Shown: in pieces, positions 34,207-44,413 of the stretch
Layout: each line of letters opens with the position of its first letter
Numbering within the stretch: position 1 is the stretch's first letter
Assembly (NCBI GenBank): GCA_009746045.1
Contig: RPFO01000117.1
Span: 89,939-153,938, forward strand
Length of the DNA: 64,000 nt
Source: Mesostigma viride
Lineage: Eukaryota > Streptophyta > Mesostigmatophyceae > Mesostigmatales > Mesostigmataceae
Direction: 5' to 3'
Made by a program: the position numbers and the translations under genes
Notes under the pieces: model-generated
Databases searched by the model: none
The model's input: only the letters and a program-made list of their open reading frames with translations
Told to the model about the DNA's origin: nothing

Positions 34207-34567
34207 AAAAACTGGAAATGTAGAGTAATAATTTGCTTTTGAGGTTGGATAACTGGACGCATTTTGGGTTTGAAATTTGTGTATGTAGTCCTGATTTGTG
34301 TTGTAAAATGGTGTAATGGTGAATTCTCTTTTTACTTTGAAATTGGAATAAAATTGACCTGATTTGTGTTGTAAAATGGTGTAATAGTGGATTCTCCTTT
34401 CACTTTGAAATTGGAATAAAATTGACTTTCGTTTTCTCTCATGCGACTGTAGTGGGTTAAACAACAATTAGTGACCCAACGGCCGTTAGGGATTGGAAAC
34501 CTCGCCTAACGTTTGCATATTTTCTTTCCGACAAAACCTCATTTTTTTTAAGGATGGACGTCGATGT

Positions 34568-35515
34568 ATGTTATGTGCAGAGGGGACAAGTTTGACGTCG
34601 GGGCCGATAATGGAAGGGGATATCTCACTGCCGTGGGAAATTTGGACCGAAGTCGCAGCTTTTATGGAGGCGCCCGACGTAGCCCGCTTTGAAGCAGTTT
34701 GTAGAGGGGCTAGGGAAGCGGTGTCGGGGAGGTATGAACCCCAATTCAGCTTTAAGTTAATTTCTGGGTTCGTGGACGCATTCGGGGATGGTCCTCGTAC
34801 ATTGATAACTGAGTCTCTTTTCCGAGAATTGTATGGCGGGCAAGTAAAGTGTGCAAGCGCTGATATCACCCCCTACACACTCGTCACAAGGGGAATGTAT
34901 TTTAAGGTATATTGTGAAGAAGTTGAGGAGGTGTTAGGACGCCAGCCAGCACCAGAGGGACATGCACGAGCAAGGACGATGGGAGGGTTGTTCAGGTCCG
35001 AGCGTGCTGAGAGGAGACGTGTGTTGGAGAGGAATTGGAGGGGGTGGACAGCTCGCTTACGCCAATTGGGAAAGGAAATGGATGACTTGTACGATAATTA
35101 TGAACTATGGGGGTTAAGGAGCATTTTCTGGTTCTGCGATACTCCTTATGACCCGGATGAGGACATTTTTTTTCCTCCGGGGAGGAGAGCGCGTAGGGAG
35201 GCAGAATGGGTGAAGCTTTTGGAGGGGCTGCCTCTGGAGGGGGGAGGAATGGCATGTGCAGTTCTGATCATGGGATTTGATGAGAACGCAGACATGAAGG
35301 CCTTATTAGAGAGGAGGTGTAGGGAGGAGGATATGGCAAGCGTTTTGGTGGAGTTAGCTATGCAGGTCCTCAGCGGAACAATCTTCACACCGGATTATCT
35401 CAAGTTTTTTGGGGGGAAGAAGGCACGCTTGCTGTATTTGGCCGAGAGTAGTATGTACAAGTGGAAAGGGGACATGATGTTGTGTTTGGATGAGGATTCT
35501 GAAGAGGTTGAATGA
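34568..35515 (+). CDS. F-box-like protein of unknown target
   Basis: ATG 34568 gives 315 residues; a second in-frame ATG at 34610 lies directly before an F-box-like stretch, DISLPWEIWTEVAAFME then DVARFEAVCRGAREAV. F-box proteins usually serve as substrate adaptors of SCF ubiquitin ligases. The remaining 260 residues have no leucine-rich, kelch or WD repeats that I can see, so the assignment rests on the N-terminus. A palindrome with one mismatch (34476) precedes the gene, and two exact copies follow at 35699 and 35786. Confidence 0.6.
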   Translation: MLCAEGTSLTSGPIMEGDISLPWEIWTEVAAFMEAPDVARFEAVCRGAREAVSGRYEPQFSFKLISGFVDAFGDGPRTLITESLFRELYGGQVKCASADITPYTLVTRGMYFKVYCEEVEEVLGRQPAPEGHARARTMGGLFRSERAERRRVLERNWRGWTARLRQLGKEMDDLYDNYELWGLRSIFWFCDTPYDPDEDIFFPPGRRARREAEWVKLLEGLPLEGGGMACAVLIMGFDENADMKALLERRCREEDMASVLVELAMQVLSGTIFTPDYLKFFGGKKARLLYLAESSMYKWKGDMMLCLDEDSEEVE

Positions 35516-36389
35516 TGAAACATAAATTTCATTAATAAATTTTGAATTCTAATATTGAATGAAATTCGCCAATTTTTGCTGATGGGTAAGGCTGATGGCT
35601 AAAGCTGGATTTGATGATTTAATTATCTCTAATTCTGTCAACTGTCACATTTATATAAATTTGACATGAATTCGGCATTTTTTGGATTCCAACGGCCGTT
35701 GGACCTCAAAAAACATTTCTAGTGTGGTTAAAAAGTTGTGGGTATTGGTTAAATGGAGTGACCAATGGTTGTGATTTATTTGATGCCAACGGCCGTTGGA
35801 CCTTGACAAACATTGCTAGTGTAGCGCAACAGTGGTGGATAATTTGTTTAATGGGGGGCCGTCGCATCTGCTTGTTATTTTTTTAGGCTGAACAGTCACT
35901 GAAAATGTCGACATTATTGCTCCACACCAGGTAGGCCAGCCATCATGTTCCGCACACAAATCTGGCTCGACTCCGATCCCTGGCAGTGCTCTTCGCTTCG
36001 AACAGGTCCGGAACGAGTTTCTTGTGGGGTTGGAGCAATAAATAGTATTTTACCGGGAAGAGGCGTAATGCCAACGGGCGTTGGACCTGAACAATTGTGT
36101 GGTTAAATCAAGTGACAGAATATGAATGTGATTTATTTTACATTTAAAAACATATGTTATTTGGGAGGACAAGAAAGTTGGTTTTTGAGGTGTGTGTATC
36201 TTACGGTCGTTGATGGAGGAAACCTCTAACAATCCTGATGCTCTCGTGATCGTGTTTTGTTTATGTGATATCTGTCAAGGCATCAAGAAGGAGAGGAGTC
36301 GCCCGTTGCTGAGAAGCTGAGGACAACTGTACTGGAAAGGTATGTGGACAAGGACAACTGTGGGTGTGGGGGGAATAGCTTGGTGGACA
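35516..36389. other. Intergenic DNA with scattered palindromes
   Basis: The segment holds exact palindromes at 35699 and 35786 and a variant with GGGCG at 36071. The flanks of the first two share GATTTATTTGATG-like and GGACCT motifs. No ORF with coding character is seen. Confidence 0.6.
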
Positions 36390-38550
36390 CCATTTCTGAC
36401 TGGTCCGTAAGGCCTCTACCCGAAGGGGGTTGTGAGCCAACGGCCGTTGGAATTGGAAAAACATTATCATGTGCTTTTTATTCGTTTGATAGGGTGGCAA
36501 GCAGCCAGGATGTGTCTTTCATGCAGCTTAGTGGTGGCTATTTACCATTTTTCTCCTAGAAAGGCCTCCAAAAAAACTAGCTGAGCATAAAGATGGGGCT
36601 TGACTGGTTCGTAAGGCATCCACCCTTCCCACAGGGGGGTTGTGAGCAAACGGCCGTTGGAATTGGAAAAACATTATCATGTGCATTTCATTCGTTTAAT
36701 TGGGTGGCAATAAGGCAGGATGTGTCTTTTATGCAGCCTAGTGGTGGCTATTTACCATTTTTCTCCTAGAAAGGCCTCCAAAAAAACTAGCTGAGCTTAA
36801 AGATGGGCTTGACTGGTTCGTAAGGCATCCACCCTTCCCACAGGGGGGTTGTGAGCCAACGGCCGTTGGAATTGGAAAAACATTATCATGTGCATTTCAT
36901 TCGTTTCATTGGGTGGCAGTTAGGCAGGATGTGTCTTTCATGCAGCTTTGTTGTGGCTATTACCATGTGCCTTCCAAGAAAGGCCTCCAAAAATCTAGCT
37001 GAGCATAAAGATGTGGTTGACTGGTTCGTAAGGCATCCACCCTTCCCACAGGGGGGTTGTGAGCCAACGGCCGTTAGACTTGAAAAACATTATCATGTGC
37101 ATTTCATTCGTTTCATTTGGTGGCAATAAGGCAGGATGTGTCTTTCATGCAGCTTAGTGGTGGCTATTTACCATTTTTCTTCCAAGAAAGGCCTCTGAAA
37201 AATCTAGCTGAGCATAAAGATGGGCTTGACTGGTTCGTAAGGCATCCACCCTTCCCAGAGGGGGGTTGTGAGCCAACGGCCGTTGGACTTGAAAAACATT
37301 ATCATGTGCATTTCATTCCTTTGAGTGGGTTGGCAATCAGCCAGGATGTATCTTTCATTCAGCTTAGTGGTGGCTATTACCATTTTTCTTCCAAGAAAGG
37401 CCTCCAAAAATCTAGCTGAGCATAAAGATGGGCTTGACTGGTTCGTAAGGCATCCACCCTTCCCAGTGGGGGGTTGTGAGCCAACGGCCGTTGGACTTGA
37501 AAAACATTATCATGTGCATTTCATTCCTTTGAGTGGGTTGGCAATCAGCCAGGATGTATCTTTCATTCAGCTTAGTGGTGGCTATTACCATTTTTCTTCC
37601 AAGAAAGGCCTCCAAAAATCTAGCTGAGCATAAAGATGTGGTTGAATGGTTCGTAAGGCATCCACCCTTCCCACACGGGGGTTGTGAGCCAACGGCCGTT
37701 GGACTTGAAAAACATTATCATGTGCATTTCATTCCTTTGAGTGGGTTGGCAATCAGCCAGGATGTATCTTTCATTCAGCTTTGTGGTGGCTATTACCATT
37801 TTTCTTCCAAGAAAGGCCTCCAAAAATCTAGCTGAGCATAAAGATGTGGTTGAATGGTTCGTAAGGCATCCACCCTTCCCACAGGGGGTTGTGAGCAAAC
37901 GGCCGTTGGAATTGGAAATACAATAAAATGTGCATTTCATTCGTTTCATTTGGTGGCAAGAATGCAGGATGTGTCTTTCATGCAGCTTAGTGATTGTTAT
38001 TACCATGTGCCTTCAAAGAAAGGCCTCCAAAAATCTAGCTGAGCATAAAGATGTGGTTGAATGGTTCGTAAGGCATCCACCCTTCCCACACGGGGGTTGT
38101 GAGCCAACGGCCGTTGGACTTGAAAAAAATTACCATGTGCATTTCATTCGTTTAATTGGGTGGCAATAAGGCAGGATGTGTCTTTTATGCAGCTTAGTGG
38201 TGGCTATTTACCATTTTTCTCCTAGAAAGGCCTCCAAAAAATCTAGCTGAGCATAAAGATGGGGCTTGACTGGTTCGTAAGGCATCCACCCTTCCCACAG
38301 GGGGGTTGTGAGCCAACGGCCGTTGGAATTGGAAAAACATTATCATGTGCATTTCATTCTTTTCATTTGGTGGCAGTAAGGCAGGATGTGTCTTTCATGC
38401 AGCTTAGTGATGGTTATTACCATGTGCCTTCCAAGAAAGGCCTCCAAAAATCTAGCTGAGCATAAAGATGTGGTTGAATGGTTCGTAAGGCATCCACCCT
38501 TCCCACAGGGGGGTTGTGAGCCAACGGCCGTTAGACTTGAAAAACATTAC
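36390..38550. repeat. 208-bp tandem array, eleven palindrome-bearing units
   Basis: Each unit contains GGTTCGTAAGGCATCCACCC, GGGGGGTTGTGAG, a palindrome, GGACTTGAAAAACATTATCA, GTGGCAATAAGGCAGGATGT and AAGGCCTCCAAAAA. Palindromes begin at 36437, 36647, 36856, 37064, 37273, 37481, 37689, 37897, 38104, 38313 and 38521 (spacing 207-210). Some are variants (CAAACGG at 36647 and 37897, TTAGA at 37064 and 38521). The array ends within 50 bp of the next gene's ATG. ORFs of about 100 codons in it are artefacts. Confidence 0.96.
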
Positions 38551-38588
38551 TTACGTATTACGCACGTGCCAATTGGCGCAGGGGAGGG

Positions 38589-39379
38589 ATGGCGGAGACG
38601 GGCGAGCTGGAATCTTCGACCCGCGCTGCGATTGCCTGCGTGGCAGCAAACGTACTTAACCGGGCTCGCGAGATCCACGGATGGGTACGGCAGCACGAGA
38701 AGCGCCTGGGTCGCCAGTTTGCGGTTTTGGTCGTGTATGACTCGTTCGCCTCAGTAGGACGACAGATTAATCTCCAGTTGCTGGACATGTACTTCGCCTT
38801 GGCTGGCGGATTCTACAAGCCCACGCCGGCGGATCGGGTTCCACTCAATCGAGACGTCGAGTTTCGACTTTTGGTGTCGTATGTCGGAAAGGTTGGGTGG
38901 GACCAGTGGGAGAAAGACCAGTGGGGGAAATTTCCAGACGCGAGTGAGGCGCAGCCGAGATTGACCGTATCGGCGAGAGTAGAGGGGGGGGGTTTGAAGG
39001 TTTCCATTTTACATTCGGGAATTCCGAGTCCGTGAAATTGACGTTTTCACGGATGATCGTTCTCCCGGGGGTGGGAGGGCCGATGCTGGGCTCGCTTCCA
39101 AAGTGTTGCTCGAATCAGGCGTGCTCTGTGATGGAGGGTGTCCACCGCAAGTGCGGGGGTTGTCGAGACGTCCGGTATTGTGCTGCCGAATGCCAGCGTG
39201 CGGACTGGGAGGAACACAAGAAGTGGTGTAACAAGTATCGTGAGGCGAGAAAGTCTCTCAGCACTATGCACGGCGACGTTACAGACAGCTGGTCTGGTGT
39301 CAATTTGGCCGGACTTGTAATTCGGATGGGGGGTGAAGTGCATTTCAAGTTCAAAGGTGAAATGTTCAAGGTTTTTTGA
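38589..39379 (+). pseudogene. MYND-finger paralogue, frame broken at a G9 run
   Basis: ATG 38589 (MAETGELESS) opens a frame whose N-terminal part parallels the 33430 gene (RQFAVLVVYDSF, EFRLLVSYV). Just after a run of nine G (38984-38992) the frame leaves the homologous path and stops at 39035. The other frame (open to 39379) continues the similarity, with a MYND finger: C-SNQAC, KCGGC, YCAAEC, QRADWEEH, KKWC. One base gained or lost in the G run would join them into about 260 residues, the length of its relative. It may be a sequencing error or a real disabling change. It lies directly after the 208-bp array, whose last unit forms its 5' flank. Confidence 0.7.
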
Positions 39380-39480
39380 GGGGACTAAATCGTACCCCAG
39401 GGCGATTTGTGAGGCGATGTCCGCGCTGGGGGAACAGTACCCCTGTTCGACTGCGTGAGGGGAATGGATTCTGCGACTGA
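39380..39480 (+). pseudogene. C-terminal relic of the 39764-type family
   Basis: The string GAGGCGATGTCCGCGCTGGG followed by AACAGTACCC...TTCGACTGCGTGAGG and ATTCTGCGACTGAAG matches the last 70 bases of the 39764 and 42652 genes (GAGGTGATGTCCGCGCTGGG, ATTATGCGACTGAAG). The match also continues past the stop into the TTGGGTGTGATTTTCTT and palindrome flank (39509). So a third family member stood here and was cut down when, or after, the MYND gene was placed next to it. Confidence 0.7.
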
Positions 39481-39695
39481 AGAAATTTTGGGTGTGATTT
39501 TCTTGCGCCAACGGCCGTTGGAACTTGCAAATTAGGGTTTGATTTTCTTTGCAACCGGAAGTAGGGTGTGGTTTGCCACGTGGCACCATGGATGTAATTA
39601 ATAAATGCATAATAAAACATTTTTCGTGCGCCAACGGCCGTTGGAGACTGAAAACTAGTGTGTGATTTGTGCGCGTAATAAATCTTAAAATTCTT

Positions 39696-39763
39696 GTTGT
39701 TTTTTCAAGCCAACGGCCGTTGACGGTGAGAAATGTATATCAAACGGTGTCGGTGGGTTGCAG
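39696..39763 (+). promoter_or_regulatory. Conserved leader module with palindrome, copy 1
   Basis: This segment runs TTCTTGTTGTT, CAAGCCAACGGCCGTTGACG, GTGAGAAATGTATATCAAAC, GGTGTCGGTGGGTTGCAG and then ATG. It contains a GTGAG donor-like and a TTGCAG acceptor-like string 45 bases apart, so it could be a tiny intron or the 3' end of a longer one. It recurs before the 42652 and 43560 genes. Confidence 0.65.
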
Positions 39764-40381
39764 ATGACGTTCTACAGGACGGAGGGGGGCGAGTGGATCA
39801 ACTTGGAAGACAGGCTTCTGGGAGTGGTTAAGAGCGCGCTCAGGCTTCTGCCGGACATTAAGCTGGATTTTAAGCCCAAGGAGGGTGAAAGGTCTCTTTT
39901 GAAACCGGATGTCGCGAAGGCCGCGGCTCTTGTTTTCAATATCGAGGGTCGGGGACTCCCAAACCCGACCGTAGAGCCATTTGAGGAGGTGCTTGTGAGG
40001 TGTGGTGCTATAAGGCCCTATGATCCATCAATACCCAGCCCAATTTGTTTTCAGTCGATCGATGCTGATGGTAATGAAAGTTGGATACAGATGACGCGGC
40101 CATATGAGAGGGGAGAAGGGTTTAAGGGTTTAGGGGAGGTGGGACGGTTCGAATGGGTCATCTTGAAGGACGGCAAGTACTTCAAGCATCACACTGACCT
40201 GATCATCGACCGGCTGTTCGTGTCTGCTGGAGATTGCATGTTCTGGTTGAGGGAATACGTGCATGAGTGGGGACCCGACGGTGTTGACGAGTTTGAGAAA
40301 GCGGTTCGTGAGGTGATGTCCGCGCTGGGGCAGGAGTACAAGTTCGAGTGCGTGACTGACGCGAATCGATTATGCGACTGA
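39764..40381 (+). CDS. Unrecognised protein, paralogous family A, member 1
   Basis: ATG 39764 (MTFYRTEGGEW) gives 205 residues ending RLCD then TGA. No known domain is recognised. It is clearly paralogous to the gene at 42652: shared blocks include LEDRLLGVVKSALRLLPDI, GAIRPYDPS, WVILKDGKYFKH, EYVHEWG and EKAVREVM. Member 1 lacks the nine residues after the first GGEWI that member 2 has (DITEWQQKR) and has extra residues after SPSPI-like bases near 40045-40080. The ATG follows TTGCAG directly and is preceded by a conserved leader also found at two other genes. The residue mix suggests a soluble protein; no signal peptide or membrane segment is seen. Confidence 0.7.
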   Translation: MTFYRTEGGEWINLEDRLLGVVKSALRLLPDIKLDFKPKEGERSLLKPDVAKAAALVFNIEGRGLPNPTVEPFEEVLVRCGAIRPYDPSIPSPICFQSIDADGNESWIQMTRPYERGEGFKGLGEVGRFEWVILKDGKYFKHHTDLIIDRLFVSAGDCMFWLREYVHEWGPDGVDEFEKAVREVMSALGQEYKFECVTDANRLCD

Positions 40382-40438
40382 AGTGTTGGGTGTGATTTTC
40401 TTTGCGCCAACGGCCGTTGGAACCTGCAAATTAGGGTT
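40382..40438. repeat. Downstream palindrome flank shared by family A genes
   Basis: After the stop codon, GAAGTGTTGGGTGTGATTTTC, a palindrome (40407) and GGAACCTGCAAATTAGGGTT follow. The same sequence follows the 42652 gene (43258-43312) and the relic at 39480, so gene and palindrome were copied together. Confidence 0.8.
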
Positions 40439-42433
40439 CGGATTTCTTTGAAAAGAGTTTCTCGAAGTGAGGCGGGGAATAAGGCCGCTCACGGGAGCCG
40501 CCTGGATGGTCGGCTGAACCGGGCGGGTTTGGCAGATGTAACCGGATTTGGCTAATGGCTGGCGACCTGGAATTGTTAGTAGGGGCAGTGGCCCTATTGT
40601 GCTACAATCTCGAAACAATCTTATGCTTAAAGTTTGACAGGGCCGGGTTTGTTGAACCGGTTTGTTGAATGATAATTAGAACCTTTCGGAAAGGGTATTT
40701 GATTGGTTGTTGTTTTTGTGGTACGGTAGGTGTCGCTACATTCTCAGGTTGGCGTGTTAAGTTAAGCTCGGTTGCTGATGTCAGCCCCGTGCTAGGGCAG
40801 TTTGACTACTTTGGCGGCGTAGTGACATTGTTGTGGTCTTTTTTCTTGTAAACGTTGGCTGAGCGCCGACGGCTGAGGCTATGGCGGTACAAGAAGTGCC
40901 TCACCAGCCTTGCGCTCAGCATGGGTGCGGGGCTAAAATTTGTTAACCAAATTTCCGGCATCCATGATCCCTGGCTGCTTAAGGCGGTTGGGATTCATGG
41001 CTGCCACTGGCCCGGAATTAGTGTCCGGGTGATCGGGGTTTAAATGCGAAGCGGGGGCTGATGCATTATTTAATGGCTGGTTTGTTTGAAAGAAACGGCC
41101 AGCTGGCCGGGTTGGGCAAGGGCTAGCTTGCTTGATGGTTCCGTACCTGGGGATGCTTGCGCCTCGGGTTGGGCTGTCGGCAGGCTGGCCTGCCTTTGAG
41201 TTGTCTCGTACCTGGAAATGCTTGCATTCCGGGTTGGGCTTGGCTTGAGGGCCGCCGCGGCTCGGGGGGGTAAAAAATTTAAGTCACCGTTGTGGGACAC
41301 GGAGCCTCGGCGCAGGAGGCAAGGGCTGAAAGCCAACTTGATTTCGTAATCAGTGGTATTTCCACTTTTTTGTACGGAAGGAGTGTTTATGTGCTCGGCA
41401 CTAGGTTGGTTGCTCTTCAAAAAAGTTGTAAACTGGGCGTCGGCTGGAATCAGCGGCGCCAGTCAGCAGCTTTTGCTTTGACTTTGTGTTCCGCGACAGC
41501 ACCCCTTAGCGGACCAGAGAAGAGGTCGGCAACGAGGTCAGCGGGGGCCCCCGAGTGGGGTCAAAAATGCGAGCTGTGTCGATTGACAGTGCATGAATTT
41601 TTGTGCATTCACAGTCGCTGGGAATTAAATCTGTTTTCTGGCAACGGAGAGCGCCCATCGCGACAGGACAGCTTTTGACGGGAAAGGAAATGGTGCTTCT
41701 TTAGCGGACCGGAGGGCCAGGAAGGGGAGGTTGGGTAATCGCGAGCCATGCCTAAGGAGTTCTTAATAGCGGTTCTGTAACCGCTACCTGTCTGTATGCA
41801 TCTACTTATTGTTTTAACAAAGATGCTGGTGACTATGGTGAGCAAACGGGTGTATGAATCGGATTTCTTTGAAAAGAGTTTCTCGAAGTGAGGCGGGGAA
41901 TAAGGCCGCTCACGGGAGCCGCCTGGATGGTCGGCTGAACCGGGCGGGTTTGGCAGATGTAACCGGATTTGGCTAATGGCTGGCGACCTGGAATTGTTAG
42001 TAGGGGCAGTGGCCCTATTGTGCTACAATCTCGAAACAATCTTATGCTTAAAGTTTGACAGGGCCGGGTTTGTTGAACCGGTTTGTTGAATGATAATTAG
42101 AACCTTTCGGAAAGGGTATTTGATTGGTTGTTGTTTTTGTGGTACGGTAGGTGTCGCTACATTCTCAGGTTGGCGTGTTAAGTTAAGCTCGGTTGCTGAT
42201 GTCAGCCCCGTGCTAGGGCAGTTTGACTACTTTGGCGGCGTAGTGACATTGTTGTGGTCTTTTTTCTTGTCCCACCCACCCACCCTCTTTGGTGGCCTGG
42301 TCTGCGCGGGTAATCGCGAGCCATGCCTAAGGAGTTCTTAATAGCGGTTCTGTAACCGCTACCTGTCTGTATGCATCTACTTATTGTTTTAACAAAGATG
42401 CTGGTGACTATGGTGAGCAAACGGGTGTATGAA
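40439..42433. mobile_element. 2-kb insertion with an internal tandem duplication, type unknown
   Basis: A 411-bp block (40439-40849) is repeated without visible change at 41860-42270, and a 126-bp block (41733-41858) is repeated at 42308-42433. The order is A-X-B-A-Y-B, with X of 883 bp and Y of 37 bp. The empty site is visible elsewhere: after the sister gene, ATTAGGGTTTGATTTTCTTT runs on unbroken (about 43304-43323), whereas here the insertion splits it between ATTAGGGTT and TTGATTTTCTTT. Block B holds a perfect hairpin, TAGCGGTT-CTGT-AACCGCTA. No TG...CA ends, inverted ends or transposase are seen. ORFs inside are short and not recognised. Confidence 0.65.
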
Positions 42434-42587
42434 TTGATTTTCTTTGCGCCAACGGCCGTTGGCAGCTGGAAAGTTGGGTGTGATTCGCCGCGTGGCAATA
42501 TGGATGTTATGAATAAATGCATAATAAAAATTTTTTTCGTGCATTTTTCGTGCGCCAACGGCCGTTGGAGGCTGGAAATCATTCTTG

Positions 42588-42651
42588 TTGTTTCAAGCCA
42601 ACAGCCGTTGACGGTGACAAATTTATATCAAACGGTGTCGGTGGTGTGCAG
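42588..42651 (+). promoter_or_regulatory. Conserved leader module with palindrome variant, copy 2
   Basis: TTCTTGTTGTTTCAAGCC, AACAGCCGTTGACGGTGA, CAAATTTATATCAAACGG and TGTCGGTGGTGTGCAG lead straight into ATG 42652. The palindrome has one change (AACAGCC) and the donor-like GTGAG has become GTGAC. Confidence 0.65.
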
Positions 42652-43257
42652 ATGACGTTCTACAGGACGAAGGGGGGCGAGTGGATTGATATTACCGAAT
42701 GGCAACAAAAGCGTGACGACTTGGAAGACAGGCTTCTGGGAGTGGTTAAGAGCGCGCTCAGGCTTCTGCCGGACATTGAGCTGTCGTTCAAGCCCAAGGA
42801 GGGTGCAAAGTGTCTTTTGAGACAGGATGTCGGGAAGGCCGCGGTTCTTGTTTTCAATATGGAGGGTCGGGGACTCCCAAAGCCGACCGTAGAAGCATTT
42901 GAGGGGGTGCTTCTGAGGTGTGGTGCTATAAGGCCCTATGATCCATCAGTACCCAGTCCAATTCGTGGTGCTATGCGGCAATATGATAGGGGAGAAGGGT
43001 TTGAGGGTGTGGGGCAGGAGGGACCGTTCCAATGGGTCATCTTGAAGGACGGCAAGTACTTCAAGCATAGAAGGGTACAGGCTGACATACTGTTCGCGTC
43101 TGCTGGAAAATGCATGGTCTGGTTGAGCGAATACGTGCATGAGTGGGGAAGTGCGGGTGTTGACGAGTTTGAGAAGGCGGTTCGTGAGGTGATGTTCGCG
43201 CTCGGGCAGGAGTACAAGTTCGAGTGCGTGACCGAGGCGAATCGATTCTGCGACTGA
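42652..43257 (+). CDS. Unrecognised protein, paralogous family A, member 2
   Basis: ATG 42652 (MTFYRTKGGEW) gives 201 residues ending RFCD then TGA. It matches the 39764 gene along its whole length, with an insertion of about nine residues after GGEWI and a shortened middle (SPIRGAMRQYDRG). An upstream in-frame start would extend it through the palindrome, but the conserved leader and the equal start of its relative favour 42652. No known domain is recognised. Two palindromes (42449, 42555) precede it, and one exact (43282) and variant copies (43328, 43436) follow. The function is unknown. Confidence 0.7.
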   Translation: MTFYRTKGGEWIDITEWQQKRDDLEDRLLGVVKSALRLLPDIELSFKPKEGAKCLLRQDVGKAAVLVFNMEGRGLPKPTVEAFEGVLLRCGAIRPYDPSVPSPIRGAMRQYDRGEGFEGVGQEGPFQWVILKDGKYFKHRRVQADILFASAGKCMVWLSEYVHEWGSAGVDEFEKAVREVMFALGQEYKFECVTEANRFCD

Positions 43258-43493
43258 AGTGTTGGGTGTGATTTTCTTGCGCCAACGGCCGTTGGAACCT
43301 GCAAATTAGGGTTTGATTTTCTTTGCGCCAGCGGCCGTTGGCAGCTGGAAAGTTGGGTGTGATTCGCCACGTGGCACTAAGGATGTGTAATCAATAAATG
43401 CATAATAAAAATTGTTTTCGTGCATTTTTCGTGCGCCAGCGGCCGTTGGAGGCTGGAAAATGGTGTGATTTTCGTGCGCGTAATAAATCATTC

Positions 43494-43559
43494 TTGTTGT
43501 TTCAAGCCAACGGCCGTTGACGGTGAGAAATGTGTATCAAACGGTGTTGGTGGTCGCAG
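43494..43559 (+). promoter_or_regulatory. Conserved leader module with palindrome, copy 3
   Basis: TTGTTGTTTCAAGCCAACGG, CCGTTGACGGTGAGAAATG, TGTATCAAACGGTGTTGG and TGGTCGCAG precede ATG 43560. The protein that follows is not related to family A, so the module has been shared between unrelated coding sequences. Confidence 0.7.
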
Positions 43560-44342
43560 ATGGCGGTCAAATGCACGGTTGCGTGGTGCCAGGAAGCGAG
43601 AGCAGGAGGGGATGACTTGTGCGTGCGTCATGTCAGCGTGCGAACGGGAATGGCAGGGAGGGTGAAGGATTTGTTTGCAAAAAAGGGGGGGTGTATCGCC
43701 CGGGATTGCCAGCTTCCATTCGGGACGGATTGCATGCCTTTTTGTGATGGACACGCCAAGTTGTCAGGGGAGATGCAAGAGGTGATCAAAGGAGGCTTGT
43801 TGTTTGTGCATGGCGAGTCCAGTGCTGGTGAAGGACCTCTTGTCCTGAGTTTTGAGGTGGACAGTGCTGGAAGTCTGGAAAGAATGGCGGTCAGGTCGCG
43901 GGAATGGATGTTGAATCACCCTGACTTTGACTCGTATGCCTACTGCCAAGGTTTCGGGGACGCCGTTTTTACATGGATGCTGTGCTCGGAGGATGACGTG
44001 CATGCGATTGTTTCGCATGACGACTTGGATATCGCAGGCGCCATGGGCGCAGACCTGTTGTTGTATTTCATGATTGGATGGGGTTGCGGATTTTTGGAAG
44101 GTGATTGGTGGGTCCCGCACCTCGCAAGGCTTACTTTTGCGGTCGGCGAATTGCCTGTACCTGTTGAAGTCTCAAAAACTCGTGTGGAGATGGCTGCCGT
44201 TCTGGCATCGGGGGTTAAGCGCCAAGCCCGATTTGCCATGACCGTTGTTGCTGGTGCTGAGGGGGAGGAAATTGAAAAGGTCGTGGAAAGGGTCGTCCTG
44301 GCCTCTGCTTTGGTGGAGAGAGCAAGGAATGCATGCGACTAG
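43560..44342 (+). CDS. Protein with two C-x4-C-x(10-11)-C-x2-H modules (family B, member 1)
   Basis: ATG 43560 (MAVKCTVAWC) gives 260 residues. The N-terminus holds CTVAWC then LCVRH (C-x4-C-x10-C-x2-H) and, from about residue 40, CIARDC then FCDGH (C-x4-C-x11-C-x2-H). Such pairs are likely zinc-binding. The rest is not recognised; it has a hydrophobic helix-like stretch (GADLLLYFMIGWGCGFL) and a C-terminal helix (EIEKVVERVVLASALVERA). The same module and start (MA-x-KC) occur in the 45754 gene and a single module in the 44943 gene, so these form a local family. Leader copy 3 precedes it and a palindrome (44356) follows its stop. The function is unknown. Confidence 0.68.
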   Translation: MAVKCTVAWCQEARAGGDDLCVRHVSVRTGMAGRVKDLFAKKGGCIARDCQLPFGTDCMPFCDGHAKLSGEMQEVIKGGLLFVHGESSAGEGPLVLSFEVDSAGSLERMAVRSREWMLNHPDFDSYAYCQGFGDAVFTWMLCSEDDVHAIVSHDDLDIAGAMGADLLLYFMIGWGCGFLEGDWWVPHLARLTFAVGELPVPVEVSKTRVEMAAVLASGVKRQARFAMTVVAGAEGEEIEKVVERVVLASALVERARNACD

Positions 44343-44413
44343 GTGTTTTTGGTCGCCAACGGCCGTTGGACTTGCAAAATGTCCTGTGAGCTGAGTCCGT
44401 TTCTTAACTTGCC

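Noticed and set aside
34201..34467. Minus-strand ORF after the MYND gene
   Set aside because: It lies in AT-rich 3' flank made of a short direct repeat; the peptide is a repeat artefact.
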